From Planctomycetota bacterium (GTDB taxonomy: Bacteria > Planctomycetota > Planctomycetia > Gemmatales > Gemmataceae), in NCBI GenBank assembly GCA_009920765.1, contig RFZJ01000004.1, positions 41,239-105,238 of the forward strand: a DNA stretch of 64,000 nt, given 5' to 3'. How positions within the stretch are numbered: position 1 is the first letter of the stretch; the number at the start of each line of letters is the position of its first letter. Of the stretch, positions 19,040-27,947 are shown piece after piece. The position numbers and the translations under genes were made by a program. Below the pieces are notes generated by a model, which was given only the letters and a program-made list of their open reading frames with translations, was not told where the DNA came from and did no database searches.

Positions 19040-21160
19040 ATGGCTAATGAAAAAATCCCTCTCTCCAACTTTCGTAACATTGGTATCATTGCTCACATCG
19101 ATGCAGGCAAAACAACAACAACTGAGCATGTTCTTTATAACGCAGGCGTTGTTCACAGGTTAGGGGCGGTTGATTCAGGCAATACGACCACGGATTATGA
19201 TGAAGAAGAACAGGAACGCGGAATCACTATTTATAGCGCTTGCATTCCATTTCAATGGCGCGAAACAAGAATCAACTTGATCGACACCCCAGGCCATGTT
19301 GATTTCACTGCCGAAGTTGAACGCAGCTTAAGAGTTCTAGACGGATGTGTAGTAGTCTTTGATGCACAAAAAGGCGTGGAAGCACAATCCGAAACAGTCT
19401 GGAGGCAGGCTGATAAATACGAGGTTCCAAGATTGGTTTTTATCAACAAAATGGATGTGGTTGGCGCAAACTTCGAAAACGCTATCACAGAAATCACTTC
19501 CCGCCTCGAAGCTAAACCAGTACCAATCATAATTCCAATGGGAAGCGGATCTATTAAAGACAGTGATAATCCTTTTCATGGAATAATTGACCTTGTCGAA
19601 ATGAAAGCCTTGGAGTTCGACCCGACCAATCAAGGCAAAACCGTAAGAGTTTTTGATATCCCTGAAAATTACCAAGACTACGCCAACTCTTGGCGCGAAA
19701 ACCTTATCGACAAGATTAGTGCGATAGATACTAACGACCGCATAGCGACTTTCTATCTCGAAGGGGCAGAGATACCACCAAATTTGATTCGTGAAGTATT
19801 ACGTGAAGGAACCATCAAAAGAATCATTCAGCCAGTACTCTGTGGCAGCGGTCGTGAACACATCGGAATTCAACCTTTACTTGATGGCGTCAGTTGGTAC
19901 CTGCCCAGTCCACTAGACAGACCGCCCGTAACTGGAATCAATCCCAAAAAAAAAGACAAGGAGGAAAAGCGCAACTCCGACACTAAAGATCCTTTTTGTG
20001 GCCTTGTTTTCAAAATCACATCTGATGCGCATGGCGAACTCTTTTTTGTGCGCATTTATTCTGGTATCTTAAAAGTAGGCAGCAGGGTACTTAACACTGG
20101 AAGAGATGTAAAAGAGTTTGTTGGAAAAATCTACCACACTGCAGCAGACCCAGCAAGCAGAACGGAATTAACCGAGGCCTTCGCTGGAGACATAGTTGCT
20201 GTGGTTGGCATGAAAGAAGCAATTACTGGCGATACTATTTGCGATCCTTTACATCCTGTTTTGCTGGAAAAAATTAAATTCGCTGAAGCTGTCGTAAGCC
20301 GCTCGATTGAACCAGAATCTTCTGCAGACAAACAAAAGTTGATAGACACCCTTAATATTTTGCGTAAAGAAGACCCGACTTTTTCTGTCAAAATCGATCC
20401 AGAAACGGGTCAAACCCTGATGAGTGGCATGGGGATGCTGCATTTAGAAATTAAACAGCATAGGATGGAGCGCGATTTTCGGCTGAAAGTTCGCGCAGGA
20501 AAACCGAGAGTAAGCTATCGCGAAACACTTAAAAAAGCTTTGAAGGTGGAAGGTGAGTGCATCAGACAATCTGGTGCGGCAGGGCTTTTTGCCAAACTCT
20601 TGGTAGAGTTTTCTCCTTACCCACCAACAAATGATAAAAACGAAGAAAACATCAAAGTTTCGCACAAACTTAAACCCGATGATTTAACCCAAGTCTTACT
20701 CAATGCTGCGGAACAGGGCATTAAACTTGGCCTCCAATCAGGAGAACTTGGCTACCCGGTAATGAATGTACAAGCAATTATTACTGCTGCAAAAATGGAC
20801 GAACAACTTTCTACCGAGGTTGCTTTTCAATCCGCAGGCGCTGATGCAGTTCAAAAAGCCTTAAAAGACAACATGATTTTATTAGAACCTGTTATGAAAC
20901 TGGAGGTAACTCTCCCAGAAGAGTATTTGGGACCTATCACCGCTGATTTAAATGCTAGGCGGGCCGAAATTCGCGAATTACACATTCGTGGCAAAATGAG
21001 GGTCATTGAAGCTATAGTTCCAATGGCTAAACTATTCGATTATGCAGATAAATTACGAAGTTTAAGTCAGGGCCGGGCTTCTTCCACCATGGAACCATAC
21101 TCTTATTCCCCTGCTCCGAACGAAGTTCTAAAAAATATGCTTAATCCTTTCGCTTTTTAA
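19040..21160 (+). CDS. fusA: Elongation factor G, divergent domain IV
   Basis: EF-G-type GTPase (706 residues) with G1 'AHIDAGKTTTTEH', switch I 'QERGITI', G3 'DTPGH' and G4 'NKMD'. Domains II-V are all present and the C-terminus reads 'DKLRSLSQGRASSTMEPYSYS'. I chose the ATG at 19040; an in-frame TTG at 19028 is less likely. Domain IV differs from canonical EF-G: the usual 'RQSGGRGQYG' reads 'RQSGAAGLFA' (about residue 508), and the tip 'GSYHDVDSSE' reads 'AAKMDEQLSTE' (about residue 580). So it may be a planctomycete spdEFG-type paralogue rather than the standard translocase. Confidence 0.92.
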   Translation: MANEKIPLSNFRNIGIIAHIDAGKTTTTEHVLYNAGVVHRLGAVDSGNTTTDYDEEEQERGITIYSACIPFQWRETRINLIDTPGHVDFTAEVERSLRVLDGCVVVFDAQKGVEAQSETVWRQADKYEVPRLVFINKMDVVGANFENAITEITSRLEAKPVPIIIPMGSGSIKDSDNPFHGIIDLVEMKALEFDPTNQGKTVRVFDIPENYQDYANSWRENLIDKISAIDTNDRIATFYLEGAEIPPNLIREVLREGTIKRIIQPVLCGSGREHIGIQPLLDGVSWYLPSPLDRPPVTGINPKKKDKEEKRNSDTKDPFCGLVFKITSDAHGELFFVRIYSGILKVGSRVLNTGRDVKEFVGKIYHTAADPASRTELTEAFAGDIVAVVGMKEAITGDTICDPLHPVLLEKIKFAEAVVSRSIEPESSADKQKLIDTLNILRKEDPTFSVKIDPETGQTLMSGMGMLHLEIKQHRMERDFRLKVRAGKPRVSYRETLKKALKVEGECIRQSGAAGLFAKLLVEFSPYPPTNDKNEENIKVSHKLKPDDLTQVLLNAAEQGIKLGLQSGELGYPVMNVQAIITAAKMDEQLSTEVAFQSAGADAVQKALKDNMILLEPVMKLEVTLPEEYLGPITADLNARRAEIRELHIRGKMRVIEAIVPMAKLFDYADKLRSLSQGRASSTMEPYSYSPAPNEVLKNMLNPFAF

Positions 21161-21279
21161 CCTTTAAATAGGCTATGCTTTTAGCATAATTGATGTTTTT
21201 CTTTTCTTTGTTGTTGAAAAGAACGAATTATTCCTTATTTTATGTGTTTGGATGCTTTGCACTTATATTTTAGTGAATC

Positions 21280-21308
21280 TTGACAGTCGGTTCCTAAGTG
21301 CATATTCT
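21280..21308 (+). promoter_or_regulatory. Promoter of the S10 ribosomal-protein operon
   Basis: TTGACA (21280-21285) is a perfect -35 and TATTCT (21303-21308) a fair -10 with an exact 17-base spacer. Transcription would start near 21315, about 46 bases before the rpsJ GTG. It also argues against the longer rpsJ frame that begins at 21298. Confidence 0.6.
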
Positions 21309-21360
21309 TACTGTTTCCCTTTATATCGGGAATTTTGAAGTAATCGTGAGGAGCGGAACG

Positions 21361-21696
21361 GTGGCTAGCAGTAAAGAAAAAATCAGAATTCGGATGGAAG
21401 CATATGACCACGAAGTTTTGGACAGAACTGCCCAAGAAATCGTCTTAATTGCAGAACAATCCGGCGCTATCGTTAATGGCCCAATTCCACTGCCTACACG
21501 CGTGGAACGATACACAGTGTTGCGAAGCCCGCACATTGACCGGAAATCAAGAGAACAGTTTGAAATAAGAACTCACAAACGATTAATTGAGATTCTTCAA
21601 CCTCAAGGCAAAACTATCGAAGCCCTTAACAAAGGCCTCAGTTTGCCACCAGGTGTAGATATCAAAATCCGAGTGATGGCAGGTGCTACAAAATAA
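21361..21696 (+). CDS. rpsJ: Ribosomal protein S10
   Basis: S10 (111 residues) is a 30S head protein, and in E. coli it also acts with NusB in antitermination. '[15 protein letters not shown]' and '[20 protein letters not shown]' are diagnostic. I chose the GTG at 21361 because GAGGAG lies seven bases upstream and the predicted promoter lies between this start and the longer frame. The C-terminus extends slightly past the usual end ('[14 protein letters not shown]'). It opens the S10 cluster but is followed by rplD, not rplC. Confidence 0.95.
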   Translation: MASSKEKIRIRMEAYDHEVLDRTAQEIVLIAEQSGAIVNGPIPLPTRVERYTVLRSPHIDRKSREQFEIRTHKRLIEILQPQGKTIEALNKGLSLPPGVDIKIRVMAGATK

Positions 21697-21887
21697 TTTT
21701 GGTGATTACTTCCTTCCAGAACTAAAGGCATTAAGCCCCTGGAGTGATTAACCCTCAGATTTATACTAGGTTTGCTTGGATATTTTAAGTTTCTGGCAGC
21801 CGATTTGTGCCGAAAGCTGTATTATTTGTAATAATGATTAATCTTTAAGTATCGATTGATCAGGGCGATTAAACAGGCGGGATGGAA

Positions 21888-22517
21888 ATGTTAACAGTAA
21901 ATGTCTTCAATAAAAAAGGCGAGCAAGTTGGTAGCGAAAGCATCAACCCTGCTGATTTTGGTGGCGAAGTAAAAAAGCAACTTCTTCACGATGTCGTGCT
22001 AATGCACCTTGCCAACCAACGAGCAGGAACCCATAGCACTCTCCGCAGAGGTGAAGTCGCAGGTAGTACAAAAAAACTGTTTCGTCAAAAAGGAACAGGT
22101 AATGCCCGAGTTGGTAACAAACGAACCAACAAACGCCGCGGTGGTGGTACCGCCAAAGGCCCAAAACCAAGAGATTATGAATACCATCTTCCTAAAAAAG
22201 CAGTGCGTGCCGCAACTAGAATGGCGTTATTGAGCAAGTTTCAAGATAATGAAGCGCTTATTATTGATGATTTGACACTTTCTGAAATCAAGACCAAAGG
22301 GGTTTTAACTATTCTTAAGGCCCTTAAGCTTGATGAAACAACCTGCTTGCTTGGAATTTCCGGTATTAACAAGAACCTATATCTTTCTGCAAGAAATCTG
22401 CCTGGAGTTAAGGTCCTGCCAGCCGCTGAATTAAATGCTTATACGGTTTTACGACAAAAGCGTTTGGTTCTAACCAAGGAAGCCTTGGAAGAACTCAAAA
22501 AGAAAAAAGCTAACTAG
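21888..22517 (+). CDS. rplD: Ribosomal protein L4
   Basis: L4 (about 209 residues) lines the peptide exit tunnel and in E. coli represses the S10 operon. The tunnel loop '[22 protein letters not shown]' near residue 68 and the '[14 protein letters not shown]' motif are clear. The C-terminal end is lysine-rich. GGCGGG (21876-21881) lies six bases from the ATG at 21888 and directly abuts the ATG at 21882, so I prefer 21888. The gap of 185-191 bases from rpsJ is where rplC would be expected. Confidence 0.95.
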   Translation: MLTVNVFNKKGEQVGSESINPADFGGEVKKQLLHDVVLMHLANQRAGTHSTLRRGEVAGSTKKLFRQKGTGNARVGNKRTNKRRGGGTAKGPKPRDYEYHLPKKAVRAATRMALLSKFQDNEALIIDDLTLSEIKTKGVLTILKALKLDETTCLLGISGINKNLYLSARNLPGVKVLPAAELNAYTVLRQKRLVLTKEALEELKKKKAN

Positions 22518-22548
22518 TTTACCGATTATGAGATTAGGATAAAAAGCA

Positions 22549-22878
22549 ATGAATACTTCAATGCACAGTAGAAGAACAAAAGCTGGTGGCCCAAAACTTG
22601 ATGCCCACCAAATTGTAATTCGTCCTTTGATTACTGAAAAAGGAACTCATCAGTCCACCCATAAGGCAGCTTATCCTTTTGAAGTAAATCCTTGGTCCAC
22701 AAAAGATGAAATCAAGTCCGCCATAGAAGAGCTTTTCAATGTAAAAGTGGCTAGAGTGCGAACTGCAAATCGCTTGGGAAAAAATAAGAGGTTTAAAAAT
22801 AGGATCGGGAAACTGTCAAACTGGAAAAAGGCAATTGTGACCCTTAAACCAGATAGTCCCAAGATTGAATTATTCTAA
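22549..22878 (+). CDS. rplW: Ribosomal protein L23
   Basis: L23 (109 residues) sits at the exit tunnel and docks trigger factor and SRP. 'IVIRPLITEKGTHQS', 'YPFEVNPWSTKDEIKSAIEE' and 'NVKVARVRTANRLGKNKR' are diagnostic. The first 18 residues are a basic extension (from 'MNTSMHSRRTKAGGP') not seen in the E. coli protein; an internal ATG at 22561 is an alternative start. Confidence 0.95.
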   Translation: MNTSMHSRRTKAGGPKLDAHQIVIRPLITEKGTHQSTHKAAYPFEVNPWSTKDEIKSAIEELFNVKVARVRTANRLGKNKRFKNRIGKLSNWKKAIVTLKPDSPKIELF

Positions 22879-22916
22879 ATACTGTTTTATTGATTTTGTT
22901 GATACTGAGGTGAGAG

Positions 22917-23771
22917 ATGGCAATTAGACAATATAAACCGGTTACTCCCGGCCGTAGACAAGGCAGTGTCAGCGACTTCGCTGAAATTACTGACCGAAAG
23001 CGAAAGCCCGAGAAAAGCCTTTTGGTTCCTAAAAAGAAAACTGGGGGCCGGAATAACCAAGGGGTTACTTGCACCAGGTTCCGTGGGGGTGGTCATAAGC
23101 AAAAATATCGTATTATCGATTTCAAACGCATTAGGGATGGTGTTGAAGCGACGGTTGTTTCTATTGAATACGATCCAAACCGTAGTTCGCGAATTGCTTT
23201 ACTTGAATATCAAGGTGGTGAAAAGACTTATATTCTTGCACCAGAAGGATTAACAGCAGGCGAAAAGGTAATTAGTGGCGAAGATGTTGAGCCAAAAGTT
23301 GGCAATTGTATGCCACTTAAGAAAATACCCTTGGGTTTGACTGTTCATAATATCGAGCTACAACCTGGCCATGGTGGTCAGGTTTGTAGAAGTGCGGGAA
23401 CCAAAGCTACACTTACAGCTCGTGAAGGAAAATGGGCTCAGATTACTTTACCTTCCGGTGAGGTTCGAAGAGTAAGTTCTGATTGCAGAGCAACCATTGG
23501 GATAATTGGAAATAGCGACCATATGAATGTCAGCTTGGGAAAAGCTGGGCGTGCAAGATGGATGGGTCGTAGGCCCCACAACCGTGGAACCTCAATGAAT
23601 CCTGTTGATCATCCAATGGGTGGTGGTGAAGGTAGGACAGGTGGTGGTAGAAATCCTTGCGGGCCTACTGGCATACTTGCCAAGGGTGGAAAAACCAGGC
23701 AGAAACGAAAACCGTCCAATTCTTCCATCGTTAGACGAAGAAGACCTGGGCCTCGTAATGCTGGTTCGTAA
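22917..23771 (+). CDS. rplB: Ribosomal protein L2
   Basis: L2 (284 residues) is needed for subunit association and peptidyl transfer. The peptidyl-transfer loop region '[18 protein letters not shown]' near residue 227 is intact, including the conserved histidine, and the N-terminal '[12 protein letters not shown]' is standard. GAGGTGAGAG precedes the ATG. The gene lies between rplW and rpsS, in normal order. Confidence 0.97.
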   Translation: MAIRQYKPVTPGRRQGSVSDFAEITDRKRKPEKSLLVPKKKTGGRNNQGVTCTRFRGGGHKQKYRIIDFKRIRDGVEATVVSIEYDPNRSSRIALLEYQGGEKTYILAPEGLTAGEKVISGEDVEPKVGNCMPLKKIPLGLTVHNIELQPGHGGQVCRSAGTKATLTAREGKWAQITLPSGEVRRVSSDCRATIGIIGNSDHMNVSLGKAGRARWMGRRPHNRGTSMNPVDHPMGGGEGRTGGGRNPCGPTGILAKGGKTRQKRKPSNSSIVRRRRPGPRNAGS

Positions 23772-23840
23772 TTATAACTGGTCAGAGTCAAAAGTTACAC
23801 TACATTATGTAGATAGGGATTTTTTGGAGCGAATTCGAGC

Positions 23841-24113
23841 ATGAGTCGATCATTAAAAAAAGGGCCACACGTCGATGAAAGACTTTTTACCAAAGTAGAA
23901 AAGTCTATCAAAACCAATAATCGTGAACCTATTAAAACATGGTCTCGAGATTGCACCATAATTCCTGAATTTGTTGGGGCTACTTTTCTTGTTCATAATG
24001 GGAAATTTTTCCTCAAAGTTTATGTGACTGAAGATATGGTAGGACATAAACTTGGTGAGTTTTCTCCAACAAGAACTTTTAGAGGCCATAGTGGCGGTAA
24101 AGCCAAAGCGTAG
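23841..24113 (+). CDS. rpsS: Ribosomal protein S19
   Basis: S19 (90 residues) is a 30S head protein that contacts tRNA and S13. '[15 protein letters not shown]' and '[20 protein letters not shown]' are diagnostic. It ends 13 bases before an initiator tRNA gene, so the transcript must be processed to release both products. TTTTGGAGC precedes the ATG by 11 bases. Confidence 0.97.
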   Translation: MSRSLKKGPHVDERLFTKVEKSIKTNNREPIKTWSRDCTIIPEFVGATFLVHNGKFFLKVYVTEDMVGHKLGEFSPTRTFRGHSGGKAKA

Positions 24114-24126
24114 TTGTTTAAAATAC

Positions 24127-24198
24127 CCCGGGGTGGAGCAGAGGTAGCTCGCCAGGCTCATAACCTGGAGGTCATAGGTTCAAATCCTGTCCCCGGAA
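24127..24198 (+). tRNA. metZ-like: Initiator tRNA-fMet (anticodon CAT) inside the ribosomal-protein operon
   Basis: The acceptor is CCCGGGG against CCCCGGA, which leaves a C1-A72 mismatch, the hallmark of bacterial initiators. The D region (TGGAGCAGAGGTAGCTC) matches the start of E. coli tRNA-fMet in pattern. Anticodon stem CCAGG/CCTGG carries loop CTCATAA. The usual three G-C pairs next to the anticodon loop are partly replaced by an A-T at 29-41. The T arm is ATAGG/CCTGT with TTCAAAT. No CCA is encoded. It sits on the plus strand, 13 bases after rpsS and 37 before rplV. Confidence 0.93.
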
Positions 24199-24235
24199 TT
24201 ATTAATAGTGTTCAAGTAAGTTTTAGAGGTGGGTA

Positions 24236-24586
24236 ATGCAGTATAAGGCTAAACACAAATATGCAGATATGTCGCCTAGGAAAATCAGGCCGTTTGCTAC
24301 CCTTATTCGAGGCAGAACTGCTGAAGAAGCACTCGAGTTACTTAGGTTTGTTCACAACCGTAGTGCAAGATTACTTGAACAAGTAGTCAAAAGTGCCTTG
24401 GGTAATGCTGAATTTCGTGGCGCTCGAGATATCGAAGAACTGATTGTGAGCGAATCTCGTGTAGATGGCGGTCCTATCATGAAGCGAATTATGCCTCGTG
24501 CTCGCGGGACAGCTTACCCAATTAAAAGAAGAATTGCACATATTCACGTTACGCTTTCCGATGGACAAGCAGAACCGGCCGAATAA
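24236..24586 (+). CDS. rplV: Ribosomal protein L22
   Basis: L22 (116 residues) forms part of the tunnel constriction. 'MSPRKIRPFATLIRGRTAEEAL' and the tunnel loop 'GGPIMKRIMPRARGTAYPIKRR' are conserved. GAGGTGGGTA lies before the ATG. It is separated from rpsS by the tRNA-fMet gene. Confidence 0.96.
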   Translation: MQYKAKHKYADMSPRKIRPFATLIRGRTAEEALELLRFVHNRSARLLEQVVKSALGNAEFRGARDIEELIVSESRVDGGPIMKRIMPRARGTAYPIKRRIAHIHVTLSDGQAEPAE

Positions 24587-24644
24587 TTTTGCTATTTGTT
24601 AATTTCATTGTGACTTTGGTTATTAGTCTTAAGGATTAGTTAAA

Positions 24645-25346
24645 ATGGGACAAAAAGTAAGACCAACAGGATTTAGAACAGGTATTTTTCTTCCTTGGCA
24701 GAGCACTTGGTTCGCCGGCAAGAAAGATTTCGCTGAACTCCTGTTTGAAGACCAAAAAATCAGGAAGTTTATCCATGGCCGTTACAAAGCCTCTGGGATT
24801 TCCAAAATCAAAATAGAGCGAACTAGAGAAAAAGTGGTTGTTGTTATTCTTACTTCTAAAGTTGGTGTGATCATTGGTAAAAAAGGTCAGGAAGTTGAAA
24901 AGTTAACTAAAGATCTTGAAACCCTTTGTCACCGCCATATTGAAGTTAAAACCGTAGAAATAGCAAAACCTGAAGTTGATCCTCAACTTGTTGCTCAAGA
25001 AATTGCAGAACAATTGGCAAAGCGTGCAAGTTTTAGAAGAGTTACCAAGCGTGCCCTGGAAACAACAATGGAAGCTGGTGCCAAAGGTATCAAAGTCCAA
25101 CTTTCCGGTCGTCTTGGTGGAGCTGAAATGGCAAGGACTGAAGGTGCAATGGCTGGTAGCGTTCCACTTTCAACTTTGCGTGCAAAGGTCGAGTTCGGCT
25201 TTACCGAAGCCGTTACTGGACAAGGTAATTTAGGCGTTAAAGTTTGGATTAATAACGGTGATTTCCTGACTGAGGAGACTATCGATGGCCCTGATGCCAA
25301 AGCGAGTAAAGTTTCGAAAAAGCCAACGCGGCAAAATAAAAGGTAA
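24645..25346 (+). CDS. rpsC: Ribosomal protein S3
   Basis: S3 (233 residues) belongs to the mRNA entry site. The KH domain contains 'VGVIIGKKGQEVEKL' near residue 70 and the C-terminal domain 'SGRLGGAEMARTEGAMAGSVPL' near 150 is standard. The C-terminal tail 'KASKVSKKPTRQNKR' is basic and is encoded within an overlap of about 53-62 bases with rplP, larger than usual. Confidence 0.96.
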   Translation: MGQKVRPTGFRTGIFLPWQSTWFAGKKDFAELLFEDQKIRKFIHGRYKASGISKIKIERTREKVVVVILTSKVGVIIGKKGQEVEKLTKDLETLCHRHIEVKTVEIAKPEVDPQLVAQEIAEQLAKRASFRRVTKRALETTMEAGAKGIKVQLSGRLGGAEMARTEGAMAGSVPLSTLRAKVEFGFTEAVTGQGNLGVKVWINNGDFLTEETIDGPDAKASKVSKKPTRQNKR

Positions 25347-25707
25347 TGCCCATCGGGGTAATACCGTAAGCTATGGTGAATACGGCTTACAGTCGATGGA
25401 TTCTGGTTGGCTTTCTGCACAAGCGATAGAAGCAGGTCGTATTACGGCCTCGCATGCTATACATGGTGAAGGAAAGTTGTTTATTAGAGTTTTCCCTAAT
25501 AAATCCATTACCTCCATCCCTGCTGAAACCCGTATGGGTAAAGGCAAGGGTGAGCCAGAATACTGGGCTGCAGTCGTAAAATCAGGTATGATTTTATATG
25601 AAATAGGTGGACTTCCTGAAGCCATCGCAAAGGATGCTTTAAGCAAGGTTGCTTACAAGATGCCTTTCCGTTGCAGACTCGTTTCAAGAAGACCAAGTAT
25701 TGGATAA
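25285..25707 (+). CDS. rplP: Ribosomal protein L16
   Basis: L16 (about 140 residues) contacts tRNA near the peptidyl transferase centre. 'PKRVKFRKSQRGKIKG' and 'RMGKGKGEPEYWAAVVK' are diagnostic. GAGGAG (25272-25277) is seven bases from the ATG at 25285, which I chose; the ATG at 25294 gives the conventional N-terminus. Either start lies inside rpsC. Confidence 0.95.
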   Translation: MALMPKRVKFRKSQRGKIKGNAHRGNTVSYGEYGLQSMDSGWLSAQAIEAGRITASHAIHGEGKLFIRVFPNKSITSIPAETRMGKGKGEPEYWAAVVKSGMILYEIGGLPEAIAKDALSKVAYKMPFRCRLVSRRPSIG

Positions 25708-25743
25708 TTATCAGGTTACTCCTGATTGCCGAGGTAAATAATT

Positions 25744-25965
25744 ATGAAATCAGTAGATTACAAAGGGATGAGTGACGAGCAGCTTGAGCTGTCATTGAAA
25801 GACTTGGTGAAAAATCTTTTTCACCTCAGATTTCAGTCAGCCACGGATCGCCTCGAAACTCCTAGTGAGATTCGAAAAGCTAAAAAAGAGATCGCAAGGG
25901 TTAAAACTTTTCAAAGAGAGCGCGCAATTCTTAAAGAGCGTGCTGTAAGTTCAGGGAGTAAGTAG
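25744..25965 (+). CDS. rpmC: Ribosomal protein L29
   Basis: L29 (73 residues) is a two-helix protein at the exit tunnel. 'DEQLELSLKDLVKNLFHLRFQ' and 'PSEIRKAKKEIARVKTFQRER' are typical. It is three bases from rpsQ, in the canonical rplP-rpmC-rpsQ order. Confidence 0.93.
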   Translation: MKSVDYKGMSDEQLELSLKDLVKNLFHLRFQSATDRLETPSEIRKAKKEIARVKTFQRERAILKERAVSSGSK

Positions 25966-25968
25966 CAA

Positions 25969-26277
25969 ATGGTGGAGGCTCAAAATACCCGTGGTCGCAG
26001 GCGTGTTATTGTTGGTGTTGTCACCAGCGATAAGCGTAATAAAACCCGCACGGTGGTAATTCCTCGCTTGGTTAAACATCCCAAGTATGGAAAATATATT
26101 CGTAGAAGTACCACATGCCATGTTCACGATGAAAACAATGAATCACACATAGGTGACACTGTTGAGATCGTAGAATCAAGACCATTTTCGAAAACCAAGT
26201 TTTGGCGGTTGTCGAGTATTGTTAAAAAGGCTCTTTCAGCATCTCCGAGTGTTAAGGATATTGCTCAGCCGGTTTAA
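25969..26277 (+). CDS. rpsQ: Ribosomal protein S17
   Basis: S17 (102 residues) is an OB-fold 30S assembly protein. '[28 protein letters not shown]' with '[20 protein letters not shown]' is diagnostic; each is quoted here only in part of a longer conserved region. A C-terminal tail of about 15 residues extends past the usual end. Confidence 0.94.
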   Translation: MVEAQNTRGRRRVIVGVVTSDKRNKTRTVVIPRLVKHPKYGKYIRRSTTCHVHDENNESHIGDTVEIVESRPFSKTKFWRLSSIVKKALSASPSVKDIAQPV

Positions 26278-26332
26278 ACCAAGCATAATAGGACTTATTC
26301 TATTATTTAACTCAGAAAATATTGGGTATCTT

Positions 26333-26701
26333 ATGATTCAGATGTACAGTTACTTGGATGTTGCGGATAATACCGGTGCAAAAGAATGCATGTGTATTAA
26401 AGTATTAGGTGGAACTAAACGCCGGTCCGCAGGTTTAGGCGATGTCATCGTATGTAGCGTCAAAAAAGCCATTCCTGGTGGTGAAGTAAAGCCAGGTGAA
26501 GTGGTGAAAGCAGTGATTGTTCGGGTAAAAAAAACCACTCGAAGACCAGATGGCAGTTATGTAAGGTTTGACAGAAACGCCCTGGTTTTGGTTGATGCAG
26601 ATATGAATCCTCGTGGAACTCGTATATTCGGGGCTGTAGCTCGAGAATTACGTGACTGTGGCTTTGGTAAAATTGTTAGCCTTGCTTCCGAAGTTGTATA
26701 G
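26333..26701 (+). CDS. rplN: Ribosomal protein L14
   Basis: L14 is 122 residues, exactly the usual length, starting from the ATG at 26333 ('[17 protein letters not shown]'). The frame is open to 26219 inside rpsQ, but that extension would not be L14. It binds at the subunit interface, and '[18 protein letters not shown]' is conserved. Confidence 0.96.
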   Translation: MIQMYSYLDVADNTGAKECMCIKVLGGTKRRSAGLGDVIVCSVKKAIPGGEVKPGEVVKAVIVRVKKTTRRPDGSYVRFDRNALVLVDADMNPRGTRIFGAVARELRDCGFGKIVSLASEVV

Positions 26702-26739
26702 CTTCCTCCTTTAAGATTTGCTGAAGAAGAGATTAAGTC

Positions 26740-27075
26740 ATGCATGTAAAAAAAGATGATCTTGTTGAAGTGATTTCAGGCGACGACGCTGCGAAAGGTC
26801 GTGCTCAAAAGGTTTTGCGCGTAATAACTTCAAAGAATCGTGTTGTGATTGAAGGTGTTAATCGTGTTTATAAACATGTTAAACCTAATAGATTGAATCC
26901 CCAGGGTGGGAGGCTTTCTGTTGAGGCTCCAATAGATGCTTCAAATGTATTGTTATTCTGTCCAACTTGCAAAAAAGGGATTCGCTACAGTCGTAAGATT
27001 TCTGCAGATGGTAGAAAATTCCGTGAATGCAAAAAGTGTAAATCTGATTTAGGTACGATTTCCAAGGCCAAATAG
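26740..27075 (+). CDS. rplX: Ribosomal protein L24, zinc-ribbon type
   Basis: L24 (111 residues) starts 50S assembly. The KOW-like 'DLVEVISGDDAAKGRAQKVL' opens it. Four cysteines at 74, 77, 97 and 100 form a zinc-ribbon pattern that E. coli L24 lacks. No other start is plausible. Confidence 0.94.
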   Translation: MHVKKDDLVEVISGDDAAKGRAQKVLRVITSKNRVVIEGVNRVYKHVKPNRLNPQGGRLSVEAPIDASNVLLFCPTCKKGIRYSRKISADGRKFRECKKCKSDLGTISKAK

Positions 27076-27140
27076 AATTATAATCCTTTGATTGGTAATT
27101 TTTAATTTATGTTTTTGGGCTAAAGCCCGGTGAGTGAAAT

Positions 27141-27680
27141 ATGGCAAGGTTACTAGAACGATATCATAAAGAAATAGTTCCTCAGATTTCCAAGAAACTT
27201 GGCAGGACTAATATTTTTAGCCTACCAAGGCTTTCCAAAATCGTTATCAATATGGGTGTAGGAAAAGCTTTGCAAGATAAATCCAGAATGGAACAATCTG
27301 CAGATCAGCTTGCGCAAATTGCTGGCCAGCGTCCTCAGATTACAAAAGCTAAATTAGCTGTTAGCGGTTTTCGCTTGCGTGAAGGTAATGCCATCGGTTG
27401 CAGGGTAACCCTGCGTGGTAAAAGAATGTATGAATTTCTTGACCGGTTGGTAAGCATGGCTCTTCCTCGTATTCGCGATTTTCGTGGGTTAAACCCCAAG
27501 AGTTTCGATGGACAGGGTAATTACAGTATGGGTATTGCTGAACAAGGTGTATTCCCAGAACTCGATCCGGACAAATTAAATTTTGTCCAGGGTATGGATA
27601 TAACCTTTGTTACAACTACTAAAAGTGATGAAGAGGCGCGTGACCTGCTTCGGGCTTTTGGTATGCCCTTCAAAGAATAA
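27141..27680 (+). CDS. rplE: Ribosomal protein L5
   Basis: L5 (179 residues) binds 5S rRNA in the central protuberance. 'IVINMGVGKALQDK', 'RVTLRGKRMYEFLDRL' and 'RDFRGLNPKSFDGQGNYSMGI' are standard. Confidence 0.97.
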   Translation: MARLLERYHKEIVPQISKKLGRTNIFSLPRLSKIVINMGVGKALQDKSRMEQSADQLAQIAGQRPQITKAKLAVSGFRLREGNAIGCRVTLRGKRMYEFLDRLVSMALPRIRDFRGLNPKSFDGQGNYSMGIAEQGVFPELDPDKLNFVQGMDITFVTTTKSDEEARDLLRAFGMPFKE

Positions 27681-27698
27681 TTACGGGAAAAAGAAAAC

Positions 27699-27935
27699 AT
27701 GGCAACGGACGCAAAATTAGCTCGGTTTCGCAGAGATATGGCGAAACTGGACAAAAACAAAAAAGACCCCAAAAATCATCCTATGCTTCCTAGGGAAAAG
27801 ATTCGGGTTAGGCTTCGTTGTAAAATTTGTGGCCGACCTAAAGCAGTTTATCGTAAATTTGGTATTTGTAGGATTTGCTTTAGAAATCTTGCATGTGATG
27901 GTTTAATTCCTGGCGTAACCAAGGCTAGCTGGTAA
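27699..27935 (+). CDS. rpsN: Ribosomal protein S14, type Z (zinc)
   Basis: S14 of the zinc type, with cysteines at 41, 44, 57 and 60 ('CKIC' and 'CRIC') and the conserved end '[11 protein letters not shown]'. Type Z proteins are about 61 residues; this one is 78, with a longer basic N-terminal region. An internal start is possible but none is conventional. Confidence 0.93.
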   Translation: MATDAKLARFRRDMAKLDKNKKDPKNHPMLPREKIRVRLRCKICGRPKAVYRKFGICRICFRNLACDGLIPGVTKASW

Positions 27936-27947
27936 GGTACTCCTAAA

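Noticed and set aside
21821..21835. An ATTATT/AATAAT inverted repeat upstream of rplD, possibly a remnant or regulatory element at the missing rplC position
   Set aside because: It is short and AT-only, so chance occurrence in an AT-rich spacer is likely. I found no trace of L3 coding sequence.
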